Below, piece by piece: positions 1 through 11,513 of a stretch of 64,000 nt of DNA. This stretch comes from Yamagishiella unicocca (lineage: Eukaryota; Chlorophyta; Chlorophyceae; Chlamydomonadales; Volvocaceae). Under the pieces are notes generated by a model. That model was not told where the DNA came from, searched no databases, and saw nothing but the letters and a program-made list of their open reading frames with translations. The stretch is taken from NCBI GenBank assembly GCA_003116995.1, contig BDSL01000083.1, positions 188,501 to 252,500 of the forward strand, written 5' to 3'. A program made the translations under genes and the position numbers. How positions within the stretch are numbered: position 1 is the stretch's first letter; each line of letters opens with the position of its first letter.

Positions 1-160
1 CCAGCCCCTACTGACACCAGCCCCTACTGACACCAGCCCCTACTGACACCAGCCCCTACTGACACCAGCCCCTACTGACACCAGCCCCTACTGGCACCAG
101 CCCCTACTGACACCAGCCCCTAGGGACACCAGCCCCTAGGGACACCAGCCCCTAGGGAGC
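1..160. repeat. 16-bp minisatellite, ten copies
   Basis: Ten head-to-tail copies of a 16-bp unit (ccagcccctactgaca). The last three full units drift to a variant with taggg in place of tactg. The array touches the left window edge, so its full length is unknown. It lies in the topoisomerase intron that begins at position 177 on the minus strand, so the repeats start about 17 nt inside that intron, next to the 5' splice site. Confidence 0.95.
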
Positions 161-177
161 TCCCATGGGGCCCGCAC

Positions 178-3100
178 CTTGCTCCTAGTCGCCTTGACGG
201 CCCCTCTCCGACGCCGCGGCGGCAGCCCCTTGGCCTCTCTCTCCGCCTCCCGGGCTCGCTTGGCCGCCAGCAGCTGCAGCGCAGTCTCCAGGTCCACGTC
301 CTGCGCAGCGGGACCCGAAGGGGAAGAGGGGACCCGAAGGGAGTGAGAGGAACGTAGGGAGAGAGGGGACCGGAAGGGGGAGGGGAACGGAGGGGGAGAG
401 GGGAACGGAGGGGGAGTGGGGAAACCAGTGAAATTAATGGGGTCGGGGCCGAGAGGTAGGGGGAGGTAGGGGCGGACAGCGGGGTAAGCGGCGCGTGTGG
501 ATCCGACGTGAAAAACGCCGTACAGCCAGCAAACGGCGCGCCAATGGACCTTTCCTATCGGGCGCTCGCCGTCTGGCACGGCAGGCACCTGGGTGTGGAC
601 GCCCTGTGCAGCACCCAGGCACTCCGCCCCCCCTATTCCCCCCTAGTTTGCATTCGCAGGTACCCGTAGAGCGCAGACGGCTGCCCGCCTCGGACCCTAC
701 CTGCCCCGCCCGACCAACCGGGGGGGTTCGAGGAAGACCCGTGGATGCCCGGAAAAACCATTTAGAACAGACGTTTTGAGATGCATGCTGGAGGGACCGG
801 GGGGGGCATACACGACTCCGGCGCACCTGCGGTGTGGCCCGGCGGCCCAGGCTGGCTGAGGTGCCCGCATGCGCCACATAGGGCCCGAACGGCCCCGTGT
901 TGGCGACCACCGGCTGCCCGTCATCCGGGTGCAACCCCAGCGCGCGCGGCAGCGCCAGCAGCCCCAGCGCCTCCTCCAGGGTGACGCCCTGAATCGTAAG
1001 GCCCTGCAGGGACGGAGGGGGCAGGAGAGGGATTACAGGAAGGGAGCGAGGGCGGCGGAGGAAATGGAGATTGCGGCCGGCCGTCCTTTGCCGCACGCTG
1101 GCCTTCATACGGCCCCTTTGATCCAGCCGGCGGGGGAGCCCAGTGCTGCGACCCTCCGTGGGTCGGCACTGGAAAGTGAGACCGATCGATTAGGCGGGGG
1201 TGCGGCTGAGCCGTCAGGGTGCGGGGCGGGTCTTCTCTCACGCCCCCGCCGACGCAGTATGTGGCGCCTCCCAGCGTGTGTGCCGTACAGATGTCCGCAG
1301 TTCCGGCCCTACCTTCGCCTTGGGGACGGCAGCCCGCTTGGGCTTGGCCGGCTTGCCCTCCGCTGCCCCCTCCGCCTCCGCCGCCCCCTTCTTCGACCCC
1401 CGCTTGGCCACCTTCTTCTTCGCCGTCTTGGGCGCCGCCTTGACCTCCTCCCCCAGCTGCACGTACAGACCGTACGGCCCCAGCCGCACCCAAACCGCCT
1501 CCCCCGTCTCCGGGTCGCTGCCCAGCAGCCGCTCAGTCCCGTTGGCGGCCATACCGCCACCATCGCCGTCCGAGTCGCTCGTGCTCCCTGCGGTTGTGGG
1601 TCGATCAAGTGAGCCGAGGATACCTGGCGCGGGAGCAGCCCGATTTTGACACCGATGTAACACCGATGCGACATGGATGTGGCACCGATGTAACACAGAT
1701 TGAGAGTTGCTCGTGGCGGGGCCGGCTCGGGGTTCGGGAAATCAGTGGGCTCCCCCGCGCTACCCGGGAGAGAAAATGTAGCACACCCATCTGGGCCGCC
1801 CAGCCAGCCACCTAGGCGCCCAGCCACGTTCGCGCCCCGCCGCTGCGCTCCCACCTGCGTCCCCTCCGCTCCCACCTGCGCCCCCTCCGCTCCCACCTGC
1901 GTCCCCTCCGCTCCCACCTGCTTCCCCCCCCGTGACTGGCAGCAGCGGCCTGGCGTAGCCGCACTGCACGCTTTCGTCCGCGAAGAGCGAACAGCCGATG
2001 AAGCCGCCGTAGCGCGAGGGCTTGAGGACCAGCCGGCCCCGGCCGCACTTGGGGCACAGCCGGGAGTCAGACGGCACAGCGGGAGCCGTTGCGGTCGCGG
2101 CGACCCGTGGGGCCGCCGCAACCGCCCTGGCGGTGACGTCGATGACGGCGCCTGTACGGCCTGACCCGGGGGTCGCAGACAGCAACGCAGGAGCAGCGGC
2201 GGCGGCGGCGGCGGCAGCGGGCGGCGGGAAGAGGTAGCCCTGCAGCGCCAGGTCAAGGACGTCGAACACTTCCGTCGTACGGATGGCGGACATGGCGTTC
2301 ACCGAGCCGTGGAAGGGGGTCCAGAAGGTGGACAGCACCTGGCGCCAAGCTGCCTTGCCGCCTGGGAGGGAGGGTTAGGGTTTAGGGTCGGCAGACTGGG
2401 AGCCAGGGCCGGGGCTGAGAATCCTGACAAACGCCAGCATCGGCAATCGCCAGCATAGCCTGCTTTGGCAACCTGCGCAGGTGACCTAGGACGGCTGGCG
2501 TGCACTCTGCCCAGGCGGGACGGCGAGCCACGTGAGCCTGAGACTGCGCGAAGTCCAGCGGGCCTCATGCCCTGCATCTTCGCTGTCCCAGTTTGCCTAC
2601 TCATCCCTGCCCGCAAGCCCTCCCTCCCGCCCCTCCCGGCCCGCCTCCCTGCCCCCCTCCCTGCCTCCCTCCCTGCCCCCCTCCCTGCCCCCTCCCTGCC
2701 CCCTCCCTGACCCCCCCCTTCCGCCCCTCCCTGCCACCCTCCCTGCCCCCCTCCCTGCCACCCTCCCTGCCCCTCCCTGCCCCCCCCTGCCCCGCACCCA
2801 CCCGCCACATCATCCAGCTGCTCCTCCAAGCCCGAGGTGAAGGTGTAGTCCACGTACTTGCCAAAGTAGTGCTCCAGGAAGGACGTCAGCACGCGGCCCA
2901 GGCTGGTGGGCAGCAGGGAGCGGCCCTCGCGAGACACGTAGCCGCGGTCCTGGGGGGGGAGAGATTGAGGGTTAGGCGGTTGAGGAGGGTTAGGGGAAGG
3001 GGGTTGAGGAGGGTTAGGGGAAGGGGTTGAGGAGGGTTAGGAGGGTTAGGGGTTTGAGGAGGGCTAGGAGGGCTACGGGGCCGCCGCCCTCTCTCCCCCG

Positions 3101-6100
3101 TCACCCCACTCCCTCGCTCCCCTCCCCCACTTCTTTTATTGTAATCCCCCACTCCTCCGGTGCCGACCCTGCCCCACCCCACCTGCAGCAGCGACATGGT
3201 CGGCGCGTACGTGGAGGGCCGCCCGATGCCCCTCTCCTCCAGCGCCCGCACCAGGCTGGCCTCCGTGAAGCGGGGGGGCGGCCGCGTCCAGTGCTGCAGC
3301 GGACACACGGAGCGGGGCAGCAGCGGGGAGCCCGCCTGCGATTGGGGGGGGGGGCAAGGGAGGGGTCCAGCGAGGGTTGTTGGCGAATGCTCACCAGCAG
3401 CGAGGAGGACCTGATGCCTTATGCGGCAGGCACGGACCTATCCCCTGCCTAGCGCAGTGTAAGTGTCTGCTGATGCCTAAGCCCGGACCTCCTCCGGGTC
3501 GCGGTCCCCCGCCCCGCCGCGCCGGAAGGCCCTCACCGTGAGCTGCAGCAGCTGCTCCGCCGCCAGCCCCTGGTTCTCGCGCCCGGCGGCGACGGCGTCG
3601 TCCTCGTTGACGGAGCCGCCGGACGCGGCGGCGGCGGCGGCGTCCTCGTCGTCGCTGCCGTCATCGCCGTACGCCCGCAGGAACCCGGGCTGGCGCAGCA
3701 CACTGCCCGAGGCGCGCAGCCCCAGCTTGCCGCCGTCAGCCGCCAGCTCCACAGTCACCTGCCGGGGGGCGACGTGGGGGGGGGTCGGAGGCGGGGGTCG
3801 GAGGTGGGGGGTGGAGGTGGGGGGCGGAGGTGGGGGGCGGAGGTGTTTTGGTAGGCTACTTGTGCGGAGGATAAATTAAAGATGTACCGGACTTATTCGT
3901 CAACGGTCAATGCTAACCGCTAACCGCTAACCGCACCGGTGGTCGGTTGGTCGGGCAACCGCCCGCAGTGACACCACTCACTCACTCGCTGGCGGGTGCC
4001 CCTCTCACTCACCACGTCGTACACGGCGCTGGTCATCTGCGACGCAACCGCCCGCCTCCAAATCAGCTCGTACAGCGCGCGCTGGTCCGCGTCCAGGGAG
4101 GACGGCAGCGAGGCGGGCGTCATGGCTGCTGGGCGGGTGGGCCGGATGGCCTCGTGGGCCTCCTGCGCGTTCTTGGCGCGGCTCTTGTACTGCCTGCAGG
4201 CACGGCGGCGGGTCCGCAGCCGTACAACAGCCGCAAGGGAGCACGTGAGGGCTGGGGGGGGGCCCTATGGGCTGGCCTTGGAGTTGTTTAGCCCTATACC
4301 TCGCCCGCGGCGAGCCACCCGCCCACCCACCTGGGCTGCGGCGGTACGGCACCCTTGCCGTACATGGCCTCGTTGGTTTTCCGCAGCTCCTGCACCGCCT
4401 CCGCTGACAGCTGCACCCCGTCGGTGCGCATGTAGGTGATAAGGCCCTCGCCGGTGCCTGGGGGACCAGGGGATGTGCGGGGGGGGGGGGGGGTAAGGAG
4501 GATCCGTGTGTGGGGGAGGGAGAGGGGAAACCCGTGTTTGTGTCGGGGACGGCGTGGGGAAGGGGGGAGAGCCGTTAACCGTCAACGCTGCACCAACCCT
4601 AGCGCAATAATGTAGCGCTACACAGCAGGCGCAACTCAAACCGTAATGTGCTCGAACCCCCCGGGCCCCCTCCCTCCCCTCACCCACCCGCCCCCTCGTA
4701 CAGCTGCTGCGCCACCCTCATGGTCCTGGCCGCCCCGAACCCCAGGCGGCCGCTGGCCTCCTGCTGCAGCGTGGATGTTGTGAAGGGCGCTGTAGGGTGG
4801 CGCTGCAGCTGCCGGGAGGACACCCGGGACACGACCACAGGGCCAGACTGCGAGCGCAGGGAGGGAGCCAGGGGGGGGGGAGGGGAAATCCGTTTTACGC
4901 GACGGGACAGGATAGTTGGCGCATGGTCGTCGGACACCAATTTTGTGGGCGGGGGGGGGAGAATGAATAGGTTTCGGGTGTTTAGGGCTTTATGGTTTGA
5001 GGGTTTGAGCGTTCGAGGCACGCACGTCTCCTTCCAGCTGGCGTCTGCGCAGGTCTCCCCCCCGCTCCCCACGCTTCAGCCGGCTGCGGTCTAGCAAGGG
5101 AAATCCACGCACAACCCACTTGTATTCGCCTGGTCAGCTCCTCCGCCATCTCCCGGCTGCTGATGTCCATAGGCCCCAGCCGCCGGCCGTCCACGTGGGT
5201 GAGCCGGGCGGTGAGGCTGGCAGCGGCCGGGGAGGCCGGGGAGCGCGGCGCCAGAGTGGCGGTGATGGACCAGTAGGCGACGGCGTTGAAGCGCTCCACC
5301 GCCGCCTCCCTCTCGCACACCAGCCGCAGCGCAACGGACTGAACCCGACCTGCAGGTGGCGGGAGGAGGGGGGTAGGGGGTAGGGAAGCGGGTGGCGGGC
5401 AGCGGATCACCAGCTCCGACGCGCCCACCAGACGGATGACTCGCCCGCCTCCCCACCCGCCAGCCCCCAGCTACACCTCACACTGCCAGCCCGCAGGTGG
5501 AATGGACGGGCCCCATACGCCCTCCCCTCCCACTCGTTTTTCTTCCCTTCCCCTTCGGCCCCATCCCGACTCCCTGCCGCCCCTCCTGCCCCCGCCCCCC
5601 TCCCTCCTCCTCCTGCCCCCGCCCCCCTCCCTCCTCCTCCTGCCCCGGCCCCCCTCCCTCCGCCCCCCCCCCTACGACCTTCGTCTTTCGTATCCTCACC
5701 CCAGTTCTCCAGCATGCATCTAAAAACGTCTGTTTTACACGGTTTTTTCTCGCATCCACGGGTCTTCCTCGACCCCCCCACCTCCCTCCGCCGCCCTCCT
5801 GCCCCCGGCCCCCTCCCTCCGCCCCCCTCCCTCCCCGCGCACCCGCCGACCTGGCCCCCGGCAGCTTGCGCCACAACACGGGTGACAGGTGGAAGCCCAC
5901 CAGGTAGTCCAGGGCGCGACGAGCCAGGTAGGCGTCAACCAGGGGCTGGCTAACCTGGGGGAGGGGCGGGGGGGGGTAAAGACGGTTACATGACATCGGC
6001 AGTGTAACCATGTCAGGCAGGGCCAGGAGGAGGGCGGTGAGAGGGAGGGGGGCAGGGGCGTGTGTGCCGGCGGTGATGAGGGCTGGGCAGTTGTCGAGCG

Positions 6101-7581
6101 CGCGCATGAGAGGAAGGCGGTTTTGTGGCGAAGGTGGGGTGTATACCCCAGGGCCACGATTTGGACAAGCAGTACGGCGGTGGACGAGCCGCCCAGCAGT
6201 AAACGAGCATTGCCTGTCCCTCCCCTCGCGACCCCGCCCTCCTCACCTGCCTGCCCTCCTTCATGGCTGTGGTGACTGCGGACCGGGTGATCTCCGTGAA
6301 CGTGATGCGCTGTACGGCACCCACACGGCGCAGCACGCCACGCCGCTGTGCTCCGGCGGGGCATCCCCGGGGGCCGGGGGGGGAAAGAGGGTTAAGGAGC
6401 CCGCACAACCCGGTGTTGGGCGGAGTGGCAACACAGGGTACGGCATGAGCCGCATCACGCGCAGGACGTGGCCCAGTCCAGTCCAGTCCAGATCCAGTCC
6501 AGGGATAGAGTGTCGTACACCGCCTACGCCCTCCCCCCCCCCCGCGCTCCCCCCCTCCCCCTTCCCGTTACCGGTTCTCTTATTATAACTCCCCCTTCCC
6601 GTGCCCGCCCCCTCCCGCCCCCTCCCGCCCCCCAGGTCCCACCTGCAGCTCCTGCTCTATGTGCCACGATATGGCCTCCCCCTCGCGGTCGGGGTCGGTG
6701 GCCAGCAGCAGCAGCGGGCTGCCCACCGCCGCACCCGCGATCTCCGCCAGCCGGGGCCCCGCAGCGGGCAGCAGCTGCCAGTCCATGGAGAAGTCCGAGT
6801 CGGGCAGCACGGAGCCGTTGCGGCTGGGCAGGTCGCGGATGTGACCGTAGCTGGCTAGGACCTGGGGGAGGGGCCGGGGAGGAGGGGCGGGGGCGGGGGT
6901 AAGTGGCGGGGTATGCGGTTGGGTGGGCAGCCGGGGGGACGAGGTTGAGGGTCCTGGTGGGATGGGGAGGTGACTCCTCGGGTAAGGGGAGGTGGTGGGT
7001 TTCGGAGCCGTGAGCAGCAGGCGTCGCACGGGGCCGCAGTAGCCGGGCCAATGGCGCGTCCAGGCTTGGTTGGGTCCAGGGGGGGAAGGTGCCTTGCCTT
7101 CGGAGCCGCATCAGGTGCCGCCGCCGTAACCAGGAGCAAAACCGCCCCGCACCCCGCAAGCCGCCTGCCGCGCTGCCTATACGGCTCATCCTATTCATGC
7201 CGCGCTGCTTGTACGGCTCATTCTGTTCATGCCGTACCCTGAATGGCTCGTGATATTCTCATGCCGTACCCTGTACTGGTCGCCCAGGAAGCCCTGGATC
7301 TTCTTGGCCTTTGTGGGCGACTCCACCACCACCACGATGGGCTGTACGGCGCCGCGACTCGCCGCCGCCACCGCTGTGCCAACAGCCCCACGGACCCCGG
7401 CCGCCGCCCACACCGTCGTGCCAATGCCGCCGGCGGGACCGCGTGCCCGCGGCGGCAGCACGGGCAGCAGCCCGTAGCGGCGCACGCGGGCGGCGCTGCA
7501 GCCGCCGCTAGGCCCCAGTGCTGACCGGTGGAGCAGCTGGGGTGGGGCTGCGACCACGAACCTGGCCAGGGCCCTCGACAT
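178..7581 (-). CDS. topA: Type IA DNA topoisomerase (TopA-like), probably organellar; 3' part beyond left edge
   Basis: Relaxes negatively supercoiled DNA by single-strand passage; probably acts in chloroplast or mitochondria. Fifteen exons: 7270-7581, 6643-6861, 6247-6345, 5843-5954, 5120-5349, 4688-4847, 4331-4457, 4013-4193, 3537-3758, 3183-3335, 2802-2949, 1918-2361, 1313-1587, 827-1003, 178-300; together 994 codons with consistent phases. Toprim motif ESPTKAKK is near residue 85 and [12 protein letters not shown] near 160. [25 protein letters not shown] and [12 protein letters not shown] follow. The catalytic tyrosine is in [10 protein letters not shown], near residue 386. A four-cysteine zinc ribbon (CPKCGRG...IGC...CGY) lies near 757-790, then Cys-free repeats ([26 protein letters not shown]) like those of cyanobacterial TopA, with a Lys/Arg-rich linker. 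I chose the ATG at 7581 because an Arg/Ala-rich, transit-like stretch of about 80 residues precedes the Toprim domain; in-frame ATGs upstream (e.g. 7911) are possible. The 3' end lies outside the window. The start of exon 3 is the least certain boundary. Confidence 0.93.
727..795 (-). mobile_element. Family A retroelement tail, about 69 bp, with 10-bp direct repeats
   Basis: Lies in the last visible topoisomerase intron between its two exon neighbours (300 and 827). Read on the minus strand it runs from CATGCATCTC through CATCCACGGG to CCTCGAA and then enters a C-run. The direct repeat ACCGGGGGGG (plus strand) occurs at 717-726 and 796-805 and brackets the insertion exactly. Confidence 0.75.
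1847..1922. repeat. 21-bp minisatellite that multiplies a 5' splice site
   Basis: Three full copies and one partial copy of a 21-bp unit at the end of topoisomerase exon 12 (1918-2361). Each copy carries the donor-like string GCAG|GTGGGAGC on the minus strand, with GT at 1916-1917, 1895-1896, 1874-1875 and 1853-1854. The unit is a multiple of three with no in-frame stop, so use of a downstream donor would add seven residues (Gly/Ser/Asp-rich) per copy. Confidence 0.85.
2590..2800. repeat. C-rich simple repeat in a topoisomerase intron
   Basis: Irregular array of CCCTCCCTGCC-like units filling the first 210 bases of the intron after exon 11. On the transcript strand it is a long G-rich tract (GGGAGGG blocks) starting about 10 nt after the 5' splice site, with potential to form RNA G-quadruplexes. 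Confidence 0.8.
4881..4950. repeat. Dispersed element, family E, copy 1
   Basis: Shares the core GACAGGATAGTTGG, then GCATGGTC and CGGAC, with 56955-57030 in TRA1. It lies just upstream of topoisomerase exon 6 (start 4847) on the transcript strand. G-runs flank it on both sides. Identity to the second copy is interrupted but clear over about 60 bp. Confidence 0.65.
5673..5772 (+). mobile_element. Family A retroelement tail, about 100 bp, near full observed length
   Basis: Starts TACGACCTTCG and ends GGTCTTCCTCGA, then runs straight into a C-run, inside the topoisomerase intron between exons 4 and 5. It matches 18518-18619 and 21941-22042 over the whole length with scattered substitutions. 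Both flanks are C-runs, so a target-site duplication cannot be read reliably. Confidence 0.75.
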
Positions 7582-8803
7582 GGGGGCCCTCGAGCCATGC
7601 GGTGACGGCTGGCGGTGCGCGGCAGGGCGCGGAGCTGGAGGGCGGGATGTGGCGGAGGTGTAAGGGGATATGACCACGCCTGCGAGGAAGCCCGCGGGGT
7701 GCAGCCTGCGGAGGGTGGGGGAAGGGAGGCGTGGTGCGGGGCGGGCAGGCGAGGGCGAATGCAGGGCATGCGGCGGGGCTACGGTGTATGGTGGAGGAAT
7801 GGTCAAGTAAATGCCACTAGCGGACTCGTAGTAGTACAAGCAAACACGCAACATGCTAGGCGTTAAGCGTTCTTGCCTGTGACCGCGCGCCGGCAGGCGC
7901 GTTGCCGCCATGGTGGACGAGTCAGGTAGGAACACTTAAGAGTGGCCCAATCCAGCTAGTTGCAAGCATTACGGTTACATATATTACTCGCAACGCTAGG
8001 AGGCGCAACGCAGGCACCATAAATGCAGCGCCATTTAATAGCAGGCTCCTCTCTAAATTACGAATACATCTGTATCCCTAATATAAACAAATATGACGAT
8101 AACAAACCTGACAGACTTGCAGGCATAATCACGGCAAGGGTTTCTTGGACTAGCTCCAGTTTGGTTCCGGGTCTCTGTGAGGCCGTCGATAGCCGTGCCA
8201 CCTATTGACGGAGATAACCTTTCCTGCTACTACAGCTGTTCCACCAAACAACATTTGGCAAGGTCAAATTCAGCCAGGGTCTCACACTCTACCCTCCGAC
8301 GCGTCATCATCAAGCTGTAACCAAGGACGTTCGTTAATCCACAGCAAAACTTGCCGTTAGCGTTGCGTGTTACTCAAATGCAAATTGAGGGCTGCTCACG
8401 GGGTGCTTCCGGGTATCGCCTGGCAAGGTGGGTGCAAAGGCTTTGGAGAAACGTAGCCTTGCAGCGCAGCACTGCAGTAGTACAAACGATTCAATATGTA
8501 TTACAATTATGCATGCGCGGATTCGGGTACACCGTTCGAGAAAGAGGGTCATCTGTGGCTACCCTTGCTTGGGGGAGGGTGTCAACGATGGGCCTGCATA
8601 TCGGTGGTAGCTTTAAGTAAGATATTGAGGACGCAAATCTAGCTGTGAATGCTGCAACACCAAGCCGCGTGTCGTGAGTGTTGCGACGCGTTGACCCTAA
8701 ACGAACCCAAACCGCGCGCTGCCCTACGCCCTGCTGTGGTGACTCGAGCAGGAGTGCGCTTTCACGAGTACGATGCAGGACCGTCGCTTCCAGCACCAGC
8801 AGC
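7582..8803. promoter_or_regulatory. Bidirectional upstream region, topoisomerase / MBL-fold gene
   Basis: About 1.2 kb between two divergent start codons. Base composition is clearly less GC-rich than the genes, especially around 7970-8110. Frequent stops argue against a further gene. It should hold both promoters and 5' untranslated exons. I could not identify individual promoter elements. Confidence 0.5.
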
Positions 8804-11513
8804 ATGCCGGTCACGGATAAGACCCGGACATCATTCCACCACGGGATAACGTACACCAGCTATGAGGTAAACATGCTGCGGGTGGCACTAAAAGCGCAAG
8901 TCGCGCGGGGGGCCCAAGGGGTTGAGAGACGCCGTCGCCACTTGCGCTGCATCTCTTGTGCAGCCCATGCCAAATCCTTACTTCATGGCCAACCGATCGT
9001 CAAATGTCGAACGCCGTCCCACTACCGCACCCGCTGCTCCAACAGGTGAACACGGCTGGTATTAAGTTCAACTCGTCAGGTGCGCCCGCTGGGCGTTGTT
9101 TCAGATTCGGTGGGGGCCCGGGCACACTGTTAGCTGGGTGGGTTGGAGGGGCCACACTTCTGAAAGGGGAAGGGCCGCCGTCCCACGCCTCGATCACCTC
9201 CCCCGTGCCGGCTCGGCCCTCAGGCGTGCGCGTCCTGATCGACCCGTGGTTCGTGGGCGAGCTCAACTTCAGCGGCGCGGAGTGGCTGTACGCGGGCCGC
9301 AAGCGGGTGATCGGTCGGGACACCCGGGTGGACGTGCAGCAGGTGATGGCGGAGACGGACGTGCTCGTGGTAACGCAGGTGGGCGCGGGGGAAAGGTGGG
9401 GCGGGGCTGGGCGGGAGGTATGTGTATGTGTATGCTATGCTACCAAGGGAACGAGTTGGTTGAGTGGGCGGGTAGAGCGCCCTGCCAGGAGTGGAGCGCA
9501 CTGGCTGCTGCTGTGGTGAGTCAGGCGGGCAGGGCAGGAGGGGCTCGGGAGTCCTGGCAGGGCAGGCCAGGAGGGAGGGGCTCGAGAGTCCTGGCAGGGC
9601 AGGGCGACGGGTGGCGGGGTCACAAGGGCGGTGTGTAGAGCTGTGGGTTACTTCGGCAGGGCAGCACCTCTGTCACGAGAAGCCGGGATGAAAAGAGGGC
9701 CAGCCGGGGTTCGAGCGTTGCGCTCCAGCTGGGTCAGGGGTACGGCTTTGCACCCGGGGGCATTCACAAAACGCCGGGCCCCGACTGCAGCAAGCAGCAG
9801 CTGAGGTACTGGGTTTGCGGCGGGCTGGCGCACAAGGGTAGGGGTGGGGTCCGAGCCGCTGGTCGAGGGAGGGTCCTGTCCGGCAGCGCATCAGCAGCTG
9901 TCGTCACGAGCTGCGGTTGCCGGTGCGCCCGGTACCCTCTTCGCACCACCGCAGCCACGTCAACCCCCGTGACGCCGCCGCCCTTCTTCGCGGTATTGAA
10001 CGTCACGTCGACGAGGTAGTGCCCCAGCTGCAAGTTGCTGGCGCTGCTTTCCGCCGACGATTCCGCCCCCAGCCGCCTCTCCCGGCCCGGCCCGCGCCAC
10101 TTACCGCCCTGGCATCACTGTTATCACGGTCATGCGACAACCGTTCTTCCGCCCGGGGACCCTCGTCCTCCCCTCCTGCTGTTGCTGCTGCTGCAGGGCC
10201 TTGACGACCACTGCCACGTCCCCACGCTGTCCGCCATCGCCAACAAGGCCATCCCCGTGATCACCAACCCGGACGCGGCGGCCCGCATGCGGCCACTGGG
10301 CTTCACTAACCTCACAGTGCTGACGCCGGGGCAGTCCACGACCGTGAAGGGAGCGGCAGGAGGGCTGCTGAAGATTCAGGCGACCGCGGGTGGGTGCATG
10401 CATGGCATGCATGGCGCCGTATGGTGAAAACGCGCAAGTGGGGCACGGTGGTACGAGCGCTAGCTCCAGGGAAGTGGCTAACGTCGGCCAGCACTGCCCA
10501 GGGGGCTGTCATGCGGTCCGTGGCACCAATCCGCGCGCTCGACCCCATCTTTGCGACGGCCTGGTGTCATTATCGCAGGGTGCTGTTGTAAAGCATGCGG
10601 CCTGGGAGCTGTCATGACAGTGGCGGAGTTGGACTCCCCTCGGCTCGACGCACAGCGGCGAGCAAGCCACCATTGGCTGCCCACCCACTCCGCAACCCCC
10701 CGTGTGTATGTGCCTTCCCCCACACCCATCCACCCATGGTTGCACCGGACCCATCGATCCATGAGCCCTGCATCCCTCTGAGCCCATGGCGCGGACCCCT
10801 GCACTCCACTCCGCCCCGCGCCGCCGCCCCGGCTCCAGGCGCTCTCGTGGGCCCTCCCTGGACGGCCCGACAGCTAGGCCTGCTGATGCGGGAGGTGGTG
10901 CCTGACGGCGAGCGGCCCGCGTCTCTGTACTTCGAGTCGCACTGCGACTTCGACTCCGGCAACGTGGCTGCGGGGCTGCAGAGCGCGCTGGGGGGGGCGC
11001 CGGTGGACGTGGTGGTGTCGCCCGTAGTCACGACGTTGCTCGGGGTGGGGCCGGCATCGTACGAGCTGGTGCAGGTGCGGTGGGCCGGGTCGGAGTCGAG
11101 CCGGGGCTGGGGTACCGGGGTCTGTGGTGGGTAGGGATGTAGGTATACTTGGCGGCATGGTATTGGGTTTCCTTCCCCCAACGTCCGCCCACGGATTTCC
11201 ATCTCCACCGAACCTCTCTTTCTTCTCCTGTGTCACTACGTCACGCGCCGTTCATTACATCACGCGCTGTGCTGTGCTGTGCTGTGCCATCCCTCAGGGC
11301 GACAGGAACCTGATCCAGCTGCTCCGGCTTCTGCGGCCCAAGGTGCTGCTGCCCCTGCTGAACCACGACATGGAGTCCAGCGGGCCGCTCACCAGCATCA
11401 TGTGGCAGCGGGGGGACGACAGGTCGGTGCAGGAGCTGCTGCGGAGGGAGCGGCTGGACACACGGGTGGAGTACCCCGCGCCGCCGGGGGAGGCGCTGGC
11501 GCTGGCGCTGTAG
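8804..11513 (+). CDS. Metallo-beta-lactamase-fold protein with degenerate metal site
   Basis: Six exons: 8804-8866, 9046-9079, 9224-9378, 10197-10389, 10839-11074, 11298-11513; 298 aa, phases consistent. It resembles the plant/cyanobacterial branch of the UlaG-like Zn-dependent hydrolase superfamily: first strand ITYTSYEVNTAGIKF, then VRVLIDPWFVGEL, and later LYFESHCDFD and VLLPLLNHDME. The canonical THxHxDH metal loop reads TQGLDDHCH (residues about 83-91), so the first two His are Gln and Leu while the Asp-His pair remains. That suggests altered or lost metal chemistry; the substrate is unknown. The first two exons are supported by splice sites and phase but are short, and an upstream transit peptide in another exon is possible. 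Convergent with the ABC transporter gene. Confidence 0.85.

Noticed and set aside
2945..3075. GGGTTAGGGG-like repeats resembling telomere sequence
   Set aside because: The units are irregular (GAGGAGGGTTAGGGGAAGG), lie inside a topoisomerase intron and do not match the green-algal TTTTAGGG unit in register, so this is ordinary intronic G-rich repeat.
7582..7935. N-terminal extension of the topoisomerase from upstream in-frame ATGs
   Set aside because: The extra sequence is pyrimidine-rich without conserved residues and looks like 5' untranslated sequence. The ATG at 7581 already gives a transit-like leader. Not excluded, only less likely.
8649..8849. Short plus-strand frame starting MLQHQAACRECC as first exon of the MBL-fold gene
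   Set aside because: It is in a different frame from the exon that ends at the GAG|GTAAAC donor and has no suitable splice site joining it to the next exon in phase.
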